Part shown: piece by piece, positions 34,048-43,307 of the stretch
Layout of the letters: every line of letters begins with the position of its first letter
Position numbering within the stretch: the first letter of the stretch is position 1
Source: Arthrobacter ipis
GTDB taxonomy: Bacteria; Actinomycetota; Actinomycetes; Actinomycetales; Micrococcaceae
Reading direction: 5' to 3'
Length of the DNA stretch: 64,000 nucleotides
Assembly: GCF_014694315.1 (NCBI RefSeq)
Contig: NZ_JAAOXD010000003.1
Coordinates: 1,021,741-1,085,740, forward strand
The notes under the pieces: model-generated
Database searches by the model: none
Seen by the model: the letters and a program-made list of their open reading frames with translations, nothing else
Told to the model about the DNA's origin: nothing
Translations under genes and position numbers: made by a program

Positions 34048-34971
34048 CTATGCTCGGGCGGGCTCGCGGGGCGTCAGGACGAACAAACTCCCCAGCACCA
34101 GAACTACGCCGAGCCATCCCAGCGCCGGCAACCGCTCCCCCACGACCACAACTGCCAGCACGGCGGCGACGACGGTCTCCATGAGGGAAAGAGCCGTTGC
34201 CGTGCTGGCACGGACTCGGGCCAACCCCCAACCGAACAAGACATAGCCTGCGAACATCGGGACAAGCGCCATATACGCACCGACAGTAAAATTGGTCCAC
34301 GACTCAAGGAGCGGCCGGCCGGTCATGGCGAGCACGGGCATCAGCAGCAGTCCGCCCAGCCCGAACACTGCACCCATGGCTGCACGGGACGACACTCCCC
34401 CGCAGATCAGGCGGTGAGCTGCCCACGAGTACAGCGCATAGGTCACGCCCGCAACCAGCCCCAAAACGACCCCCGCCGGCACGGCCCAGGATTCCGCAAA
34501 GGCGCCAGGGCGTTCCGCACAATTACCGGCAAAACTCAGGAGTCCGGCGCCCGCCACCCCGATCAGCGCCCCGAGCATCCAGCGGCGGGTCAGCACCTTC
34601 TTTTCCGCCAACCGCTCGATGACCGCCGACGCCAGAGGAGCCGAGCCGATCGAGACCACCGTTCCGAGCGCCACGCCCGCAAGGCGCATGGAACTGTAAA
34701 AGGCAAGAGGGTAAACCGCGACGGCGGCCGCCCCCATTGCGACGAGCAGCCACCGGCCGCGGAGGCTGATCCAGTGGCTCGCTATCGGCTGCACCGCGCA
34801 CAGCGCCTGGAGCAGCCCGCCCACACCCATTGCCACGGCACCGATGGCAAGTGGACTCACGGACGGCGCGAACGTGGCAGCCGTTCCCGTCGTCCCCCAA
34901 AGCGCCGACGCGCCCACAACAAAGATGGCGCCCAGGAGGGGCCCGTTCATACGGCCAAGCACCGCCTTCAC
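34048..34971 (-). CDS. EamA/DMT-family transporter
   Basis: A 307-residue inner-membrane protein with about ten helices in two EamA repeats. It begins LGAIFVVGASALWGTTGTAA, the usual EamA start, and the second half ends LSLMETVVAAVLAVVVVGERLPALGWLGVVLVL. GTG 34971 overlaps the TetR stop (GTGA) after GGAGGAGCT, so the two genes are translationally coupled. It is probably an exporter of a metabolite or drug controlled by the TetR protein. Confidence 0.92.
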   Translation of the reverse strand: MKAVLGRMNGPLLGAIFVVGASALWGTTGTAATFAPSVSPLAIGAVAMGVGGLLQALCAVQPIASHWISLRGRWLLVAMGAAAVAVYPLAFYSSMRLAGVALGTVVSIGSAPLASAVIERLAEKKVLTRRWMLGALIGVAGAGLLSFAGNCAERPGAFAESWAVPAGVVLGLVAGVTYALYSWAAHRLICGGVSSRAAMGAVFGLGGLLLMPVLAMTGRPLLESWTNFTVGAYMALVPMFAGYVLFGWGLARVRASTATALSLMETVVAAVLAVVVVGERLPALGWLGVVLVLGSLFVLTPREPARA

Positions 34972-35564
34972 AGCTCCTCCAACATCTGAGCAGCGATCGT
35001 CCGGGCCTCCTGCAGGCAACCGTCTTCGCCTTCAAGACCTGCCCTGGCCATGGAACCCTCGAGCAGGAAGGCCAGATGCCGGGCCACCCTGGCCGCTGCC
35101 TCATTGCGTCCTGGCAGCAGCTCCCCGACATGCTCAAGCAGGAGGCCCTCGACCTCTTCCTTGTGCTGCCGCACGGCCAGTCTTCCGGGAGCGCCCGCAG
35201 GCAGTTCCGCGGCGGCATTCAGCAGGCCGCAGCCCCTGAAGCCGTGTTCGTAGGATAAGTTCGCGTGGTCCATGTAGGCATCGAACACTGCCAGGACACG
35301 TTCCCGCGAAGTGGCCGCCACGGCAACGCGGGCCCGGTACAGGCCGAGCCATTCCTCATGGCGGTCGGCGAGGTAGGCCGCCACCAGGTCCGCCTTGGAA
35401 GCGAAGTTGTTGTAGAGGCTTTTCTTGGCCACACCGGCCGCCGCAGTGATGGAGTCGATGCCGGTGGCCGCAACGCCGTCCGCATAGAAGAGGCGCGCCG
35501 CGGCCTCAAGGAGGGATGCGCGGGCTGGCCGCTTCGTTGCGGGTTGGCCTTCAAACGAAGCCAC
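34968..35564 (-). CDS. TetR-family regulator of the EamA transporter
   Basis: A 198-residue regulator with HTH SLLEAAARLFYADGVAATGI followed by AAGVAKKSLYNNFASKADLVAAYL (about residues 17-65). The C-terminal half has the short GCGLLNAAAELPAG ligand-domain motif common in this TetR group. GTG 35564 is the start. A perfect palindrome, TAGGTAGAC-CA-GTCTACCTA, lies 26 bp upstream and is almost certainly its operator. The regulator and the transporter form one self-controlled operon. Confidence 0.93.
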   Translation of the reverse strand: MASFEGQPATKRPARASLLEAAARLFYADGVAATGIDSITAAAGVAKKSLYNNFASKADLVAAYLADRHEEWLGLYRARVAVAATSRERVLAVFDAYMDHANLSYEHGFRGCGLLNAAAELPAGAPGRLAVRQHKEEVEGLLLEHVGELLPGRNEAAARVARHLAFLLEGSMARAGLEGEDGCLQEARTIAAQMLEEL

Positions 35565-35589
35565 GGTATACCACCAACAATCAGTTTTG

Positions 35590-35609
35590 TAGGTAGACCA
35601 GTCTACCTA
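35590..35609. promoter_or_regulatory. TetR operator
   Basis: TAGGTAGACCAGTCTACCTA, 9-bp arms around CA, a typical TetR site 26 bp upstream of the regulator's start codon. Confidence 0.85.
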
Positions 35610-35681
35610 TTCTCTTTTCACCCACAAGGGGCGAGGAAGAGCGCGCCGGGCCGGAGGCCGCCGTCGTCACCAATTTGTGTC

Positions 35682-35734
35682 TTGCTTCACAGCCCTACCG
35701 CGGATAATATGGTCCAAGATTGTTAGCGCTAACA
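35682..35734 (+). promoter_or_regulatory. chvE promoter and arabinose-regulon operator
   Basis: TTGCTT (35682-35687), 17 bp, TAATAT (35705-35710). The perfect palindrome TGTTAGCGCTAACA (35721-35734) follows just past the expected start site, a standard repressor position. The leader to the gene is about 190 nt. Confidence 0.7.
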
Positions 35735-35904
35735 GAAATGTTGGGGCAGCCGGGGTTCCCGCTCCGGCATGACAGCCCTCCGGCGCCGGTCCTGCGGAAC
35801 GGCCTCGGTACGCCGGACACAAGTGGCCGGCGCCGGCGGAAAGTACATACGCTTTCCGCTCAAGCACCGATTCGCGGCCCAACCAGCCGCGGAAGGAGAA
35901 TAAC

Positions 35905-37029
35905 GTGAGAATCAAGAAACTGCTGGGCGCCGTCGCCGTCGTTCTGGCCGTTACGGCGGGGGCCACCGGCTGCGGCAGCCGCCCCGGCGCCACCACCGGT
36001 ACCAGCAGCGCCGACGCTGCCGGAGCCCTGGTGGGAATTTCCATGCCGACCCAGACGTCGGAACGCTGGATCGCTGACGGCAAGAATGTCTCGGACTCCC
36101 TGACCAAGCTCGGGTACAAGACGGACCTTCAGTACGCCAATGACGACATCCCCACCCAGGTTTCCCAGATCGAGAACATGCTGACCAAGGGCGCGAAGTC
36201 CCTGATCGTCGCGGCCATCGACGGCACCACGCTGACGGACGTCCTGGCGAAGGCCAAGGAACAGAACGTCAAGGTCATCGCCTACGACCGGCTCATCAAC
36301 GGCACCCCGAACGTTGACTTCTACACCACCTTCGACAACTACGAGGTGGGCGTCCAGCAGGCAACGTCCCTGCTGACCGGACTGGGCCTGGTGGATGCCT
36401 CCGGCAAGAAGGTCGAGGGCAAGGGCCCGTTCAACGTGGAGCTCTTCGCCGGCAGCCCGGACGACAACAACGCCAACTTCTTCTGGTCCGGCGCCATGGA
36501 CACGCTGAAGCCGTACCTGGATGCCGGCACCCTGAAGGTCCCCAGCGGCCAGACCAAGTTTGAGCAGGCAGCCATCCTGCGCTGGCAGGCGGCAACCGCC
36601 CAGAAGAGGATGGAAGACATCCTCACCGCCGCTTACGGCTCGGGCAAGAAGCTCGACGGCGTGCTGTCGCCTTACGATGGCCTTTCCATCGGCATCATCT
36701 CGGCGCTGACCAGCACCGGTGGCTACTCCAAGGGCGCACTCCCGGTAGTGACCGGCCAGGACGCGGAAAAGGGCTCGGTGAAGTCCATCGTCGCCGGCGA
36801 GCAGTACTCCACGATCTTCAAGGACACCCGCAAGCTCGGCGAGCAGGCCGTGAAGATGGTGGACGCTGTCCTCAAGGGCCAGCAGCCGGAGACGAACGAC
36901 ACCAAGACCTACAACAACAAGGTCAAGGTTGTCCCGGCCTTCCTGCTGAAGTCCGTGATCGTTACGAAGGACAACTACAAGCAGGAACTGATCGACTCCG
37001 GTTACTACACGGACGCCGACATCAAGTAG
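35905..37029 (+). CDS. chvE: Multiple-sugar binding lipoprotein (ChvE-like)
   Basis: A 374-residue CUT2 solute-binding protein with a lipobox at Cys23 (TAGATGC). GTG 35905 follows AAGGAG. The mature part begins [14 protein letters not shown] and has [20 protein letters not shown] and [20 protein letters not shown], the ChvE signature. ChvE-type proteins bind arabinose, galactose, fucose or xylose. The arabinose-type operator upstream indicates arabinose import here. It is followed by a stem-loop and the ATPase gene. Confidence 0.94.
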   Translation: MRIKKLLGAVAVVLAVTAGATGCGSRPGATTGTSSADAAGALVGISMPTQTSERWIADGKNVSDSLTKLGYKTDLQYANDDIPTQVSQIENMLTKGAKSLIVAAIDGTTLTDVLAKAKEQNVKVIAYDRLINGTPNVDFYTTFDNYEVGVQQATSLLTGLGLVDASGKKVEGKGPFNVELFAGSPDDNNANFFWSGAMDTLKPYLDAGTLKVPSGQTKFEQAAILRWQAATAQKRMEDILTAAYGSGKKLDGVLSPYDGLSIGIISALTSTGGYSKGALPVVTGQDAEKGSVKSIVAGEQYSTIFKDTRKLGEQAVKMVDAVLKGQQPETNDTKTYNNKVKVVPAFLLKSVIVTKDNYKQELIDSGYYTDADIK

Positions 37030-37050
37030 CAGCACGGCACCAAACACGGC

Positions 37051-37078
37051 GGGGGCGCCTGCAGCCGCAGGCGCCCCC
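37051..37078 (+). other. Intercistronic stem-loop after chvE
   Basis: Perfect 12-bp arms (GGGGGCGCCTGC and its complement) with loop AGCC, 21 bp after the binding-protein stop. Like the stem-loops at 1234 and 14821, it probably protects or enriches the binding-protein mRNA. Confidence 0.65.
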
Positions 37079-37143
37079 GCACCCCAAAAGATCGACCCAC
37101 CGAAACAGATCAGCTCATCGAACAGATCAGCGGGAAATAACCA

Positions 37144-38673
37144 ATGAACGTACCCATTCTTCAGATGCGCGGGATCACCAAGACCTTCCCCGGCGTCAAG
37201 GCCCTCCAGGATGTCACCCTGGATGTGAACCGCGGCGAGGTCCACGCGATCTGCGGCGAAAACGGGGCAGGCAAGTCCACCCTGATGAAGGTGCTCTCCG
37301 GCGTCTACGCCCACAACACCTTCGAAGGGGACATCCTCTTCGAGAACGAACCGTGCGACTTCGCGTCCATCAGCGACAGCGAGAAGCGCGGCATCGTGAT
37401 CATCCACCAGGAGCTGGCACTGAGCCCGTACCTGTCCATCGCGGAGAACATCTTCCTGGGCAACGAGCTGGCCTCCCGCGGCTGGGTGGACTGGCGCAGG
37501 ACCAACCTGGAAGCGGCAAAGCTGTTGGCCCGGGTTGGGCTTAGCGAAAACCCGGTCACCCCCATCCAGCACATCAGCGTGGGCAAGCAGCAGCTCGTCG
37601 AAATCGCCAAGGCACTGTCCAAGGAAGTGAAGCTGCTGATCCTGGACGAGCCCACCGCAGCCCTGAACGACGAGGACTCCGACCATCTGCTGGACCTGAT
37701 CCTGCACCTGAAGGGCCAGGGCGTCACCAGCATCATCATCAGCCACAAACTCAACGAAATCCGCAAGGTCGCGGACGCCGTCACCATCATCCGGGACGGC
37801 AAGTCCATCGAGACCCTCCGCGTGGACCAGGGCCAGATCACCCAGGAACGCATCATCCGCGGCATGGTGGGCCGCGACCTGGACAGCCTCTACCCCGAAC
37901 GTGAACCGCAGATCGGCGAGGAAGTCCTGCGCATCGAAGACTGGACGGTCCAGCACCCCCAGGACCACACGCGCACCGTGGTCCACAACGCCAGCCTCAA
38001 CGTCCGCAAGGGCGAAGTGGTGGGACTCGCCGGCCTCATGGGCGCCGGCCGCACCGAACTGGCCATGAGCGTCTTTGGCCGGACGTACGGCCGCGCCGTC
38101 TCCGGAAAGGTGTTCAAGCACGGCGAGGAAATCAACACCTCCACAGTCCCGGAGGCCATCCGCCACGGCATCGCCTACGCCACCGAGGACCGCAAGCACT
38201 ACGGCCTGAACCTCATCGAGGACATCAAGCGCAACATCTCCATGGCGGCCCTGCCGAAGCTCTCCAAACGCGGCTGGGTGGACGGCAACCAGGAAACCAC
38301 GGTGGCCAACAGCTACCGGAAGAGCATGAACATCAAAGCCCCGTCCGTGGCGGCCATCACCGGCAAGCTCTCCGGCGGCAACCAGCAAAAAGTGGTCCTG
38401 AGCAAATGGATGTTCTCCGACCCTGACGTGCTGATCCTGGACGAGCCCACCCGGGGCATCGACGTCGGCGCCAAGTTCGAGATCTACACGATCATCGCCG
38501 AGCTCGCCGCCCAGGGCAAAGCCGTCATTGTGATCTCCTCCGAGCTCCCCGAGCTCCTGGGCATCTGCGACCGGATCTACACCCTGTCCGCCGGCCACGT
38601 CACGGGTGAAGTCCCCATCGCCGAGGCCTCCCAGGAAACCCTTATGCACTACATGACAAAAGAGAAGGAATAA
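37144..38673 (+). CDS. gguA: Sugar ABC transporter ATPase (GguA/XylG-like)
   Basis: A 509-residue ATPase with two nucleotide-binding halves. The N-terminal half has Walker [10 protein letters not shown] and Walker [14 protein letters not shown]. The C-terminal half has the altered P-loop [11 protein letters not shown], signature LSGGNQQK and Walker [15 protein letters not shown]. This is the standard CUT2 arrangement. The gene ends 5 nt before the permease start, so they are co-translated. It supplies energy for ChvE-dependent sugar import. Confidence 0.95.
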   Translation: MNVPILQMRGITKTFPGVKALQDVTLDVNRGEVHAICGENGAGKSTLMKVLSGVYAHNTFEGDILFENEPCDFASISDSEKRGIVIIHQELALSPYLSIAENIFLGNELASRGWVDWRRTNLEAAKLLARVGLSENPVTPIQHISVGKQQLVEIAKALSKEVKLLILDEPTAALNDEDSDHLLDLILHLKGQGVTSIIISHKLNEIRKVADAVTIIRDGKSIETLRVDQGQITQERIIRGMVGRDLDSLYPEREPQIGEEVLRIEDWTVQHPQDHTRTVVHNASLNVRKGEVVGLAGLMGAGRTELAMSVFGRTYGRAVSGKVFKHGEEINTSTVPEAIRHGIAYATEDRKHYGLNLIEDIKRNISMAALPKLSKRGWVDGNQETTVANSYRKSMNIKAPSVAAITGKLSGGNQQKVVLSKWMFSDPDVLILDEPTRGIDVGAKFEIYTIIAELAAQGKAVIVISSELPELLGICDRIYTLSAGHVTGEVPIAEASQETLMHYMTKEKE

Positions 38674-38678
38674 CGGAC

Positions 38679-39992
38679 ATGTCCGCCCTACGAGAATCCC
38701 TCGGCTTCCTGGCAAGCCGCCTCCGCCAGGTCGGCATCTTCGTCGCCCTGATCCTGATCGTCCTGCTGTTCCAGGTCCTCACCGACGGGATCCTGCTCCA
38801 GCCGCAGAACGTCAGCAACCTCGTCGTCCAGAACAGCTACATCCTCATCCTGGCCATCGGCATGGTCATGGTCATCATCGCCGGGCACATCGACCTCTCC
38901 GTCGGTTCCATCGCCGGGTTCATCGGCGCCGTCGCGGGCGTCATGATCGTCCACTGGGGCTGGGCCTGGTGGGCTGCGATCCCGGCCTGCCTCCTGGTCG
39001 GCGCCCTCGTCGGTGCCTGGCAGGGATACTGGATCGCCTACGTGGGCATCCCCGCGTTCATCGTCACCCTCGCCGGGATGCTCATCTTCCGCGGCCTGAC
39101 CCTGATCACCCTGAAGAACCAGCAGATCACCCCCTTCCCGGACGAACTCCGCGCCCTCGGCGGCGGCTTCCTCCCGGACATCTCCGGCGGCACGTCGGTG
39201 CTCGAATGGCTCACTGTGATCCTCGGCGTCGGCGGCACCGCGGCCCTGCTGTTCCAGTCCATCAAGGAACGCCGCGTCCGCCGCAAGTTCAACCTCGAAA
39301 ACGAACCCATGGCCTGGTTCGCCACCAAGACCGCGTTCATCGCCGTGCTGATGCTCATCATCACGTTCCTCCTGGCCAGCTACCGCGGCACCCCCATCGT
39401 GCTGCTCGTCCTCGCGGCCCTGGTCATCGCCTACTCGGCACTGATGAACAACAGCATCTTCGGCCGGCACACCTACGCCATCGGCGGCAACCTGCACGCC
39501 GCCGAGCTCTCCGGCATCAAGACCAAGGCTGTGACCTTCCGGCTCTTCGTGAACATGGGCGTCCTCGCCGCCCTGGCCGGCCTGATCTTCACGGCCCGCC
39601 TGAACTCCGCGCAGCCCGCCGGCGGCACCGGCTTCGAACTGGACTCCATCGCGGCCGCCTTCATCGGCGGCGCGGCGGTCCAGGGCGGCATCGGGACCGT
39701 GGCCGGGGCCATGATCGGCGGCCTCATCATGGGCGTGCTCAACAACGGCATGTCCATCCTCGGCCTCGGCACCGACTACCAGCAGCTCATCAAGGGCCTG
39801 GTGCTCCTGCTCGCCGTCGGCTTCGACATCTTCAACAAGAACCGCGCCGGCGGCGGATCCTCCATCGCCAAGCGCTTCAAGCTCAGGACCACCCCGCCCG
39901 CCACCGAAACCAAGGCACCGGCAGCAACCGCGGCACCGGCCGAACCGGCCACGCCGGTGGCAGCCGGCAGCCGCGAATCAGAGAACGCCTGA
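38679..39992 (+). CDS. gguB: Sugar ABC transporter permease (GguB/XylH-like)
   Basis: A 437-residue CUT2 permease that should form a homodimer, as no second permease is encoded. Motifs include LAIGMVMVIIAGHIDLSVGSIAG and IAAAFIGGAAVQGGIGTVAGAM. The length above 400 with an extra cytoplasmic loop (SIKERRVRRKFNLENEP) is typical of GguB/XylH. The C-terminus is a long Ala/Pro/Thr tail. Its stop overlaps the possible start of the small protein that follows. Confidence 0.95.
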   Translation: MSALRESLGFLASRLRQVGIFVALILIVLLFQVLTDGILLQPQNVSNLVVQNSYILILAIGMVMVIIAGHIDLSVGSIAGFIGAVAGVMIVHWGWAWWAAIPACLLVGALVGAWQGYWIAYVGIPAFIVTLAGMLIFRGLTLITLKNQQITPFPDELRALGGGFLPDISGGTSVLEWLTVILGVGGTAALLFQSIKERRVRRKFNLENEPMAWFATKTAFIAVLMLIITFLLASYRGTPIVLLVLAALVIAYSALMNNSIFGRHTYAIGGNLHAAELSGIKTKAVTFRLFVNMGVLAALAGLIFTARLNSAQPAGGTGFELDSIAAAFIGGAAVQGGIGTVAGAMIGGLIMGVLNNGMSILGLGTDYQQLIKGLVLLLAVGFDIFNKNRAGGGSSIAKRFKLRTTPPATETKAPAATAAPAEPATPVAAGSRESENA

Positions 39993-40168
39993 CGACCAGC
40001 CGGCACGCCCTGGACGAGCACCTCGAAGCAGCCGTGAAGGAGCTCCAGGACCTGGCGATGCTCACGGGCACCCACGGCATCCTGGTCACGCGCCACCGGC
40101 CCGGAAACTACACGGCCGCGCTTTCCGAGCAGGTCCCGTTCGGCATGACGCGCGAAGTCATCCACTGA
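39989..40168 (+). CDS. Small protein downstream of gguB (44-59 aa)
   Basis: The frame after the permease stop encodes HALDEHLEAAVKELQDLAML then GTHGILVTRHRPGNYTAALS and ends MTREVIH. It has the look of a genuine small protein: an amphipathic helix followed by a strand pair. The start is uncertain. A CTG at 39989 would overlap the permease stop; a GTG at 40034 gives 44 residues but has a poor ribosome-binding site. A terminator follows directly, so it is the last gene of the importer operon. Function unknown. Confidence 0.5.
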   Translation: MTTSRHALDEHLEAAVKELQDLAMLTGTHGILVTRHRPGNYTAALSEQVPFGMTREVIH

Positions 40169-40183
40169 CGCGTTAGCAAACCA

Positions 40184-40225
40184 GCCGAGTCCCTCCCCCG
40201 GTTTTTACCGCGGGAGGGACTCGGC
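40184..40225. terminator. Terminator between converging arabinose operons
   Basis: A 14-bp perfect stem (GCCGAGTCCCTCCC and its complement) with a loop containing TTTTT. It can serve the importer operon from the left and the ara operon from the right. Confidence 0.8.
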
Positions 40226-40254
40226 GTTTAGAAGCAGTGACGGCCGACGGCGGT

Positions 40255-41247
40255 TCAGCCAGCCAGGGCGCCCAGCGGACGGGCGACGCGGAGCTGGTCA
40301 TGTTCGATGAGCCAGTTCACGGATTCGAGCACGGCCTGTTCGGGCTCGTACCGCGGCGCGTAGCCGAGGACAGACTTGGCCTTTTCGATGGTGAAGCAAT
40401 GGCTGCGGTGCAGGTGGCCCCAGCTCGACTCGGCATACTCTGCAGTGGTGGACCGGCGGAACTCGTCCCAGGTGACTGTTTCCAGCCTTGCCGGCTGCCC
40501 GAACCAGGCGGCGGCGATCTCGGCATAACCGCGGACACTGAGCGCGGTGGGCGCGACGATGTTGAAATCCTCGCCGGCGGCCGCGTCCCGGTGCCCGATG
40601 GCCTTCTCGAACGCCTGGGCGACGTCGGCGGCGTGCACGTGGTGCATCAGTTCGGCACCGCTTCCCGGAACCTGCAGCCGCTCACCGGCTGAAAGCGTGT
40701 ACCAGACGGCCGGGTCGAGGTTCCCGAGCGGACCCGTGGGGTGCCAGCCGGGACCGACGATGTGGCCGGGGTGCAGGGACGTGGTGACCAGTCCGCCGTC
40801 GGCCGTCTCTTCCTTCAGCATCCGCGCGATCCGGTCCTTCTGGATGCCGTACTCGTCGAACGGTGCGGCGGCCGAATCGGAACCCTCGGCGATCGGGAGC
40901 TTGAGGCTCTTGCCGTAACGCCAGATGGAGCCGCAGTGCAGCAAATGCCCGATCTCGCCGCGGAGGCGGCCGACCAGCGAGGTCGCGGACTCGAGCGTGA
41001 AGCACACCAGGTCAACCACGACGTCGGGCTGCAGTCCCGCAACCCGGTCACCGAAAGTGCCGTCCCGGTCTTCCTGTTGCCGATCGGCAACGACCTGGCG
41101 GACCTGCTGCCATTCCGGTGCGTCTGCGTAGGTCTTGGAGGTCCCGCGGCTGATGTTGATGACCTCGTGGCCGCCGCGGACCAGCCTCGGGACGAGGAAG
41201 GTGCCGATGTGGCCGCTTCCGCCGACGACGATGATTTTCAAACCCAT
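40255..41247 (-). CDS. NAD-dependent epimerase/dehydratase-like protein
   Basis: A 330-residue extended-SDR protein with N-terminal Rossmann motif LKIIVVGGSGHIGTFLVPRL (GxxGxxG). The usual YxxxK appears as YGIQKDRIARML, and IVGPGWHPTGPLGNLDP and HVHAADVAQAFEKAI are typical of NAD epimerase/dehydratases. ATG 41247 is preferred; GTG 41256 is possible. It is the last gene of the ara operon, 72 bp after the LacI gene. Its substrate is unknown, but the context suggests a sugar, sugar lactone or sugar nucleotide. Confidence 0.88.
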   Translation of the reverse strand: MGLKIIVVGGSGHIGTFLVPRLVRGGHEVINISRGTSKTYADAPEWQQVRQVVADRQQEDRDGTFGDRVAGLQPDVVVDLVCFTLESATSLVGRLRGEIGHLLHCGSIWRYGKSLKLPIAEGSDSAAAPFDEYGIQKDRIARMLKEETADGGLVTTSLHPGHIVGPGWHPTGPLGNLDPAVWYTLSAGERLQVPGSGAELMHHVHAADVAQAFEKAIGHRDAAAGEDFNIVAPTALSVRGYAEIAAAWFGQPARLETVTWDEFRRSTTAEYAESSWGHLHRSHCFTIEKAKSVLGYAPRYEPEQAVLESVNWLIEHDQLRVARPLGALAG

Positions 41248-41319
41248 GGCATCCACACTAGGGGCCGGACCGGGCCAAAGGGAGGCCCTGCCGGGGCCAC
41301 CCGCGCAGCCGCTGCAGCG

Positions 41320-42336
41320 TTAGTGTGCCGGCGGCGCCGTGGAGCCCCGCACCACGAGCTTCGGGTTGAGGACGGAAGCCGCTGCCGAGGGGCCGTGGGC
41401 CATGTCGGACAGCAGCATCCGGATGCAGCGCGCGCCGAGTTCCTTGAAGCCCTGGTTCACTGTGGTCAGCGGCGGGACGAAATAGGCGGCCTCCGGCTGG
41501 TCGTCGAAACCCACCACGCTGATGTCCTCCGGCAAGCGCAGGCCAGCCTCGCTGAACGCGCGCAGTGCCCCCAGGGCCATCTGGTCATTGGCCGCGAACA
41601 GGGCGGTGACGTTGCCTGCCGCTGCCAGTTCCAGGCCGGCGCGGTAGCCGCTTTCGGCGCTCCAGTCCCCCTGGATCAGCACGCCCTCCGGCAAGCCGGC
41701 CTGGTCCAGCGTGCGCCGCCAGCCTTCGGTCCGGGCCGCGGCGTCAATCCAGTCCTGCGGCCCCGAAACGTGGGCGATCGCGGTGTGGCCGAGGTTCACC
41801 AGGTGCTGCACGGCAAGGCCCGCGCCGACGCGCTGGTTCACGGCCGCGACCGTCAGGTGCTCATCCGCGCCGAACCCCACGGCAACCAGCGGGACGGACA
41901 GTGCAATGGTGTGCAGCGATTTCAGCATCGTCTCGTGCGGAACGATCACCACGATCCCGTCCACGGACTGCAGCAGGAAGTGTTCGAGGGCATCGTGGAT
42001 GCCGGCGGTGGTCACCTCGCTGAGGCTGGCCATACTGACGGCATAGCCCTCATTCCGCGCTGCCTGCTGGACGCCCAGCAGCGTGTTGGCCGGGCCGTAG
42101 TGGGCCGTGCCGGCACCCAGGACGCCGATGGCCTGGGAACGCCGGGTGACCAGGCTGCGCGCTGCGGTGTTGCGGCGGTATCCCAGCTCGGCGATGGCGC
42201 GTTCCACGCGCCTGCGGGTCTGGGCACTGACGTTCGGATGGGTGTTGAGGACCCGCGAGACGGTCTGGTGGGACACGCCCGCGAGGCGCGCCACGTCCTC
42301 CATGACGGGAGGACGTGGCGTTGCCCGGGCGCTCAC
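41320..42336 (-). CDS. LacI-family regulator inside the ara operon
   Basis: A 338-residue LacI protein: HTH VMEDVARLAGVSHQTVSRVL (about residues 11-30), hinge NTAARSLVTRRSQ, effector domain ending GFDDQPEAAYFVPPLTTVNQ. It is a close paralogue of the regulator at 47462, with the same recognition helix (SHQTVSRV) and the same YGPANTLLGV segment. Both may therefore bind TTAGCGCTAA-type operators but answer to different inducers. Its GTG overlaps the stop of the aldose epimerase gene (GTGA), so it is cotranscribed with araBDA. Confidence 0.93.
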   Translation of the reverse strand: MSARATPRPPVMEDVARLAGVSHQTVSRVLNTHPNVSAQTRRRVERAIAELGYRRNTAARSLVTRRSQAIGVLGAGTAHYGPANTLLGVQQAARNEGYAVSMASLSEVTTAGIHDALEHFLLQSVDGIVVIVPHETMLKSLHTIALSVPLVAVGFGADEHLTVAAVNQRVGAGLAVQHLVNLGHTAIAHVSGPQDWIDAAARTEGWRRTLDQAGLPEGVLIQGDWSAESGYRAGLELAAAGNVTALFAANDQMALGALRAFSEAGLRLPEDISVVGFDDQPEAAYFVPPLTTVNQGFKELGARCIRMLLSDMAHGPSAAASVLNPKLVVRGSTAPPAH

Positions 42337-43307
42337 GTGGCGAAGATGCTCCAGGATGCCTCGTGCGTGGCGCCCGGCTCCAGCCGGATCAGGTCCACGC
42401 CGCTGTTGAAGGCATCAGGAGGGCAGGTCATGGGTTCCACGGCAAGGCCCAGCCGGTTGGGGGCCGGGGGTTGCTTGTCCGCGGTGTGGATCTGGAACCA
42501 CTGGCAGGTGCGGTCCCAGGCCATTCCGACGCCGGTCCCGCCCGGGTCCCGGACCAGCACGCGGGCCAGCCCGCCGCCGTCGAACGCGCCGCCGTCGGAC
42601 GCGCCGCCGTCGGCCGTACCGCCGTCGGCCGTACCGCCGTCGAACGCTATGTCAGTAAACGCATGGTCGATCTCCGTGGCGCCGATGGCGCGCGGCGTGC
42701 GGAAGTCGAACTCGTGCCCCTCCACGGAGCGCGTTTCCTTCGGCAGCAGCCGGTCCGGGGTGACCTCGAGGAACTGCCTAGCGGGGATTTCGAGGGTCCA
42801 CTCATCGAGCGGCGCCGGCCCAGCCACCAGGTACGGGTGCGGGCAGACACCGTAGGGCGCCGCGGTACCGCCGAGGTTCGACGCCGTGACCCGGCTGTGC
42901 AGGCCGTCCTCCGCAAGCCGGTACTCGACGACGACACGCACCTCGTGCGGGTATCCCGCCGTCGGCTGTGGCGTGCAGGACAGCGTCACCGACGACCCGT
43001 CATGTGACTCCAGGTCCCAGTCCAGGGGAAACGCCAGCCCGTGCAGGGCGCAGCCGCGGTCAGTCTCGTTGACCGGCACCTCGTACTCGGTACCGTCGAA
43101 GGTGTACCGGCCATCGGCGATACGGTTGGGCCAGGGCGCCGCAACGATGCCGCGGTAGTCGGGAATGGGTCCGCCCTCCGGGAACGGAACGACTAGGTCC
43201 CGGCCCCGGTGGCGCAGCTCCCGCAGCGCACCGGCCTGTGCCGTAATGGTGGCGGTGTACTCGCCCGCCTGGATTTTGTATTCGGTCACAGCCCTATTTT
43301 GGGTCAC
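42333..43307 (-). CDS. Aldose 1-epimerase (mutarotase)
   Basis: This GalM-like beta-sandwich enzyme interconverts alpha and beta anomers of an aldose, here presumably arabinose, before isomerisation. Key parts are [16 protein letters not shown], the catalytic His in [16 protein letters not shown] with the second His, and the [13 protein letters not shown] end with the catalytic Glu. GTG 43307 overlaps the araA stop (GTGA); GTG 43289 is an alternative start. A loop between about residues 225 and 250 is filled with repeats of DGG-T/A-A/S (see the 15-bp tandem repeat), which is not a usual part of the family. Confidence 0.92.
   Translation of the reverse strand: MTQNRAVTEYKIQAGEYTATITAQAGALRELRHRGRDLVVPFPEGGPIPDYRGIVAAPWPNRIADGRYTFDGTEYEVPVNETDRGCALHGLAFPLDWDLESHDGSSVTLSCTPQPTAGYPHEVRVVVEYRLAEDGLHSRVTASNLGGTAAPYGVCPHPYLVAGPAPLDEWTLEIPARQFLEVTPDRLLPKETRSVEGHEFDFRTPRAIGATEIDHAFTDIAFDGGTADGGTADGGASDGGAFDGGGLARVLVRDPGGTGVGMAWDRTCQWFQIHTADKQPPAPNRLGLAVEPMTCPPDAFNSGVDLIRLEPGATHEASWSIFAT
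42573..42647 (-). repeat. Five 15-bp tandem repeats inside the aldose 1-epimerase gene
   Basis: Units such as GCCGCCGTCGGACGC and ACCGCCGTCGGCCGT follow each other in frame and encode [24 protein letters not shown]. Changes in copy number would add or remove five residues without a frameshift. Confidence 0.9.

Noticed and set aside
35860-38715. A 951-codon open frame on the minus strand opposite chvE-gguA
   Set aside because: It is antisense to two strongly conserved genes. Long antisense frames are common where third positions are nearly all G or C; the translation is low-complexity and matches no family.
42573-42647. CRISPR-like array
   Set aside because: The 15-bp units have no spacers, are in frame with the mutarotase gene and encode a repeated peptide. 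No CRISPR array was seen elsewhere in the window.
40741-42855. A 704-codon plus-strand frame across the epimerase, LacI and mutarotase genes
   Set aside because: It spans three genes on the other strand and ignores their boundaries, as expected for a codon-bias artefact.
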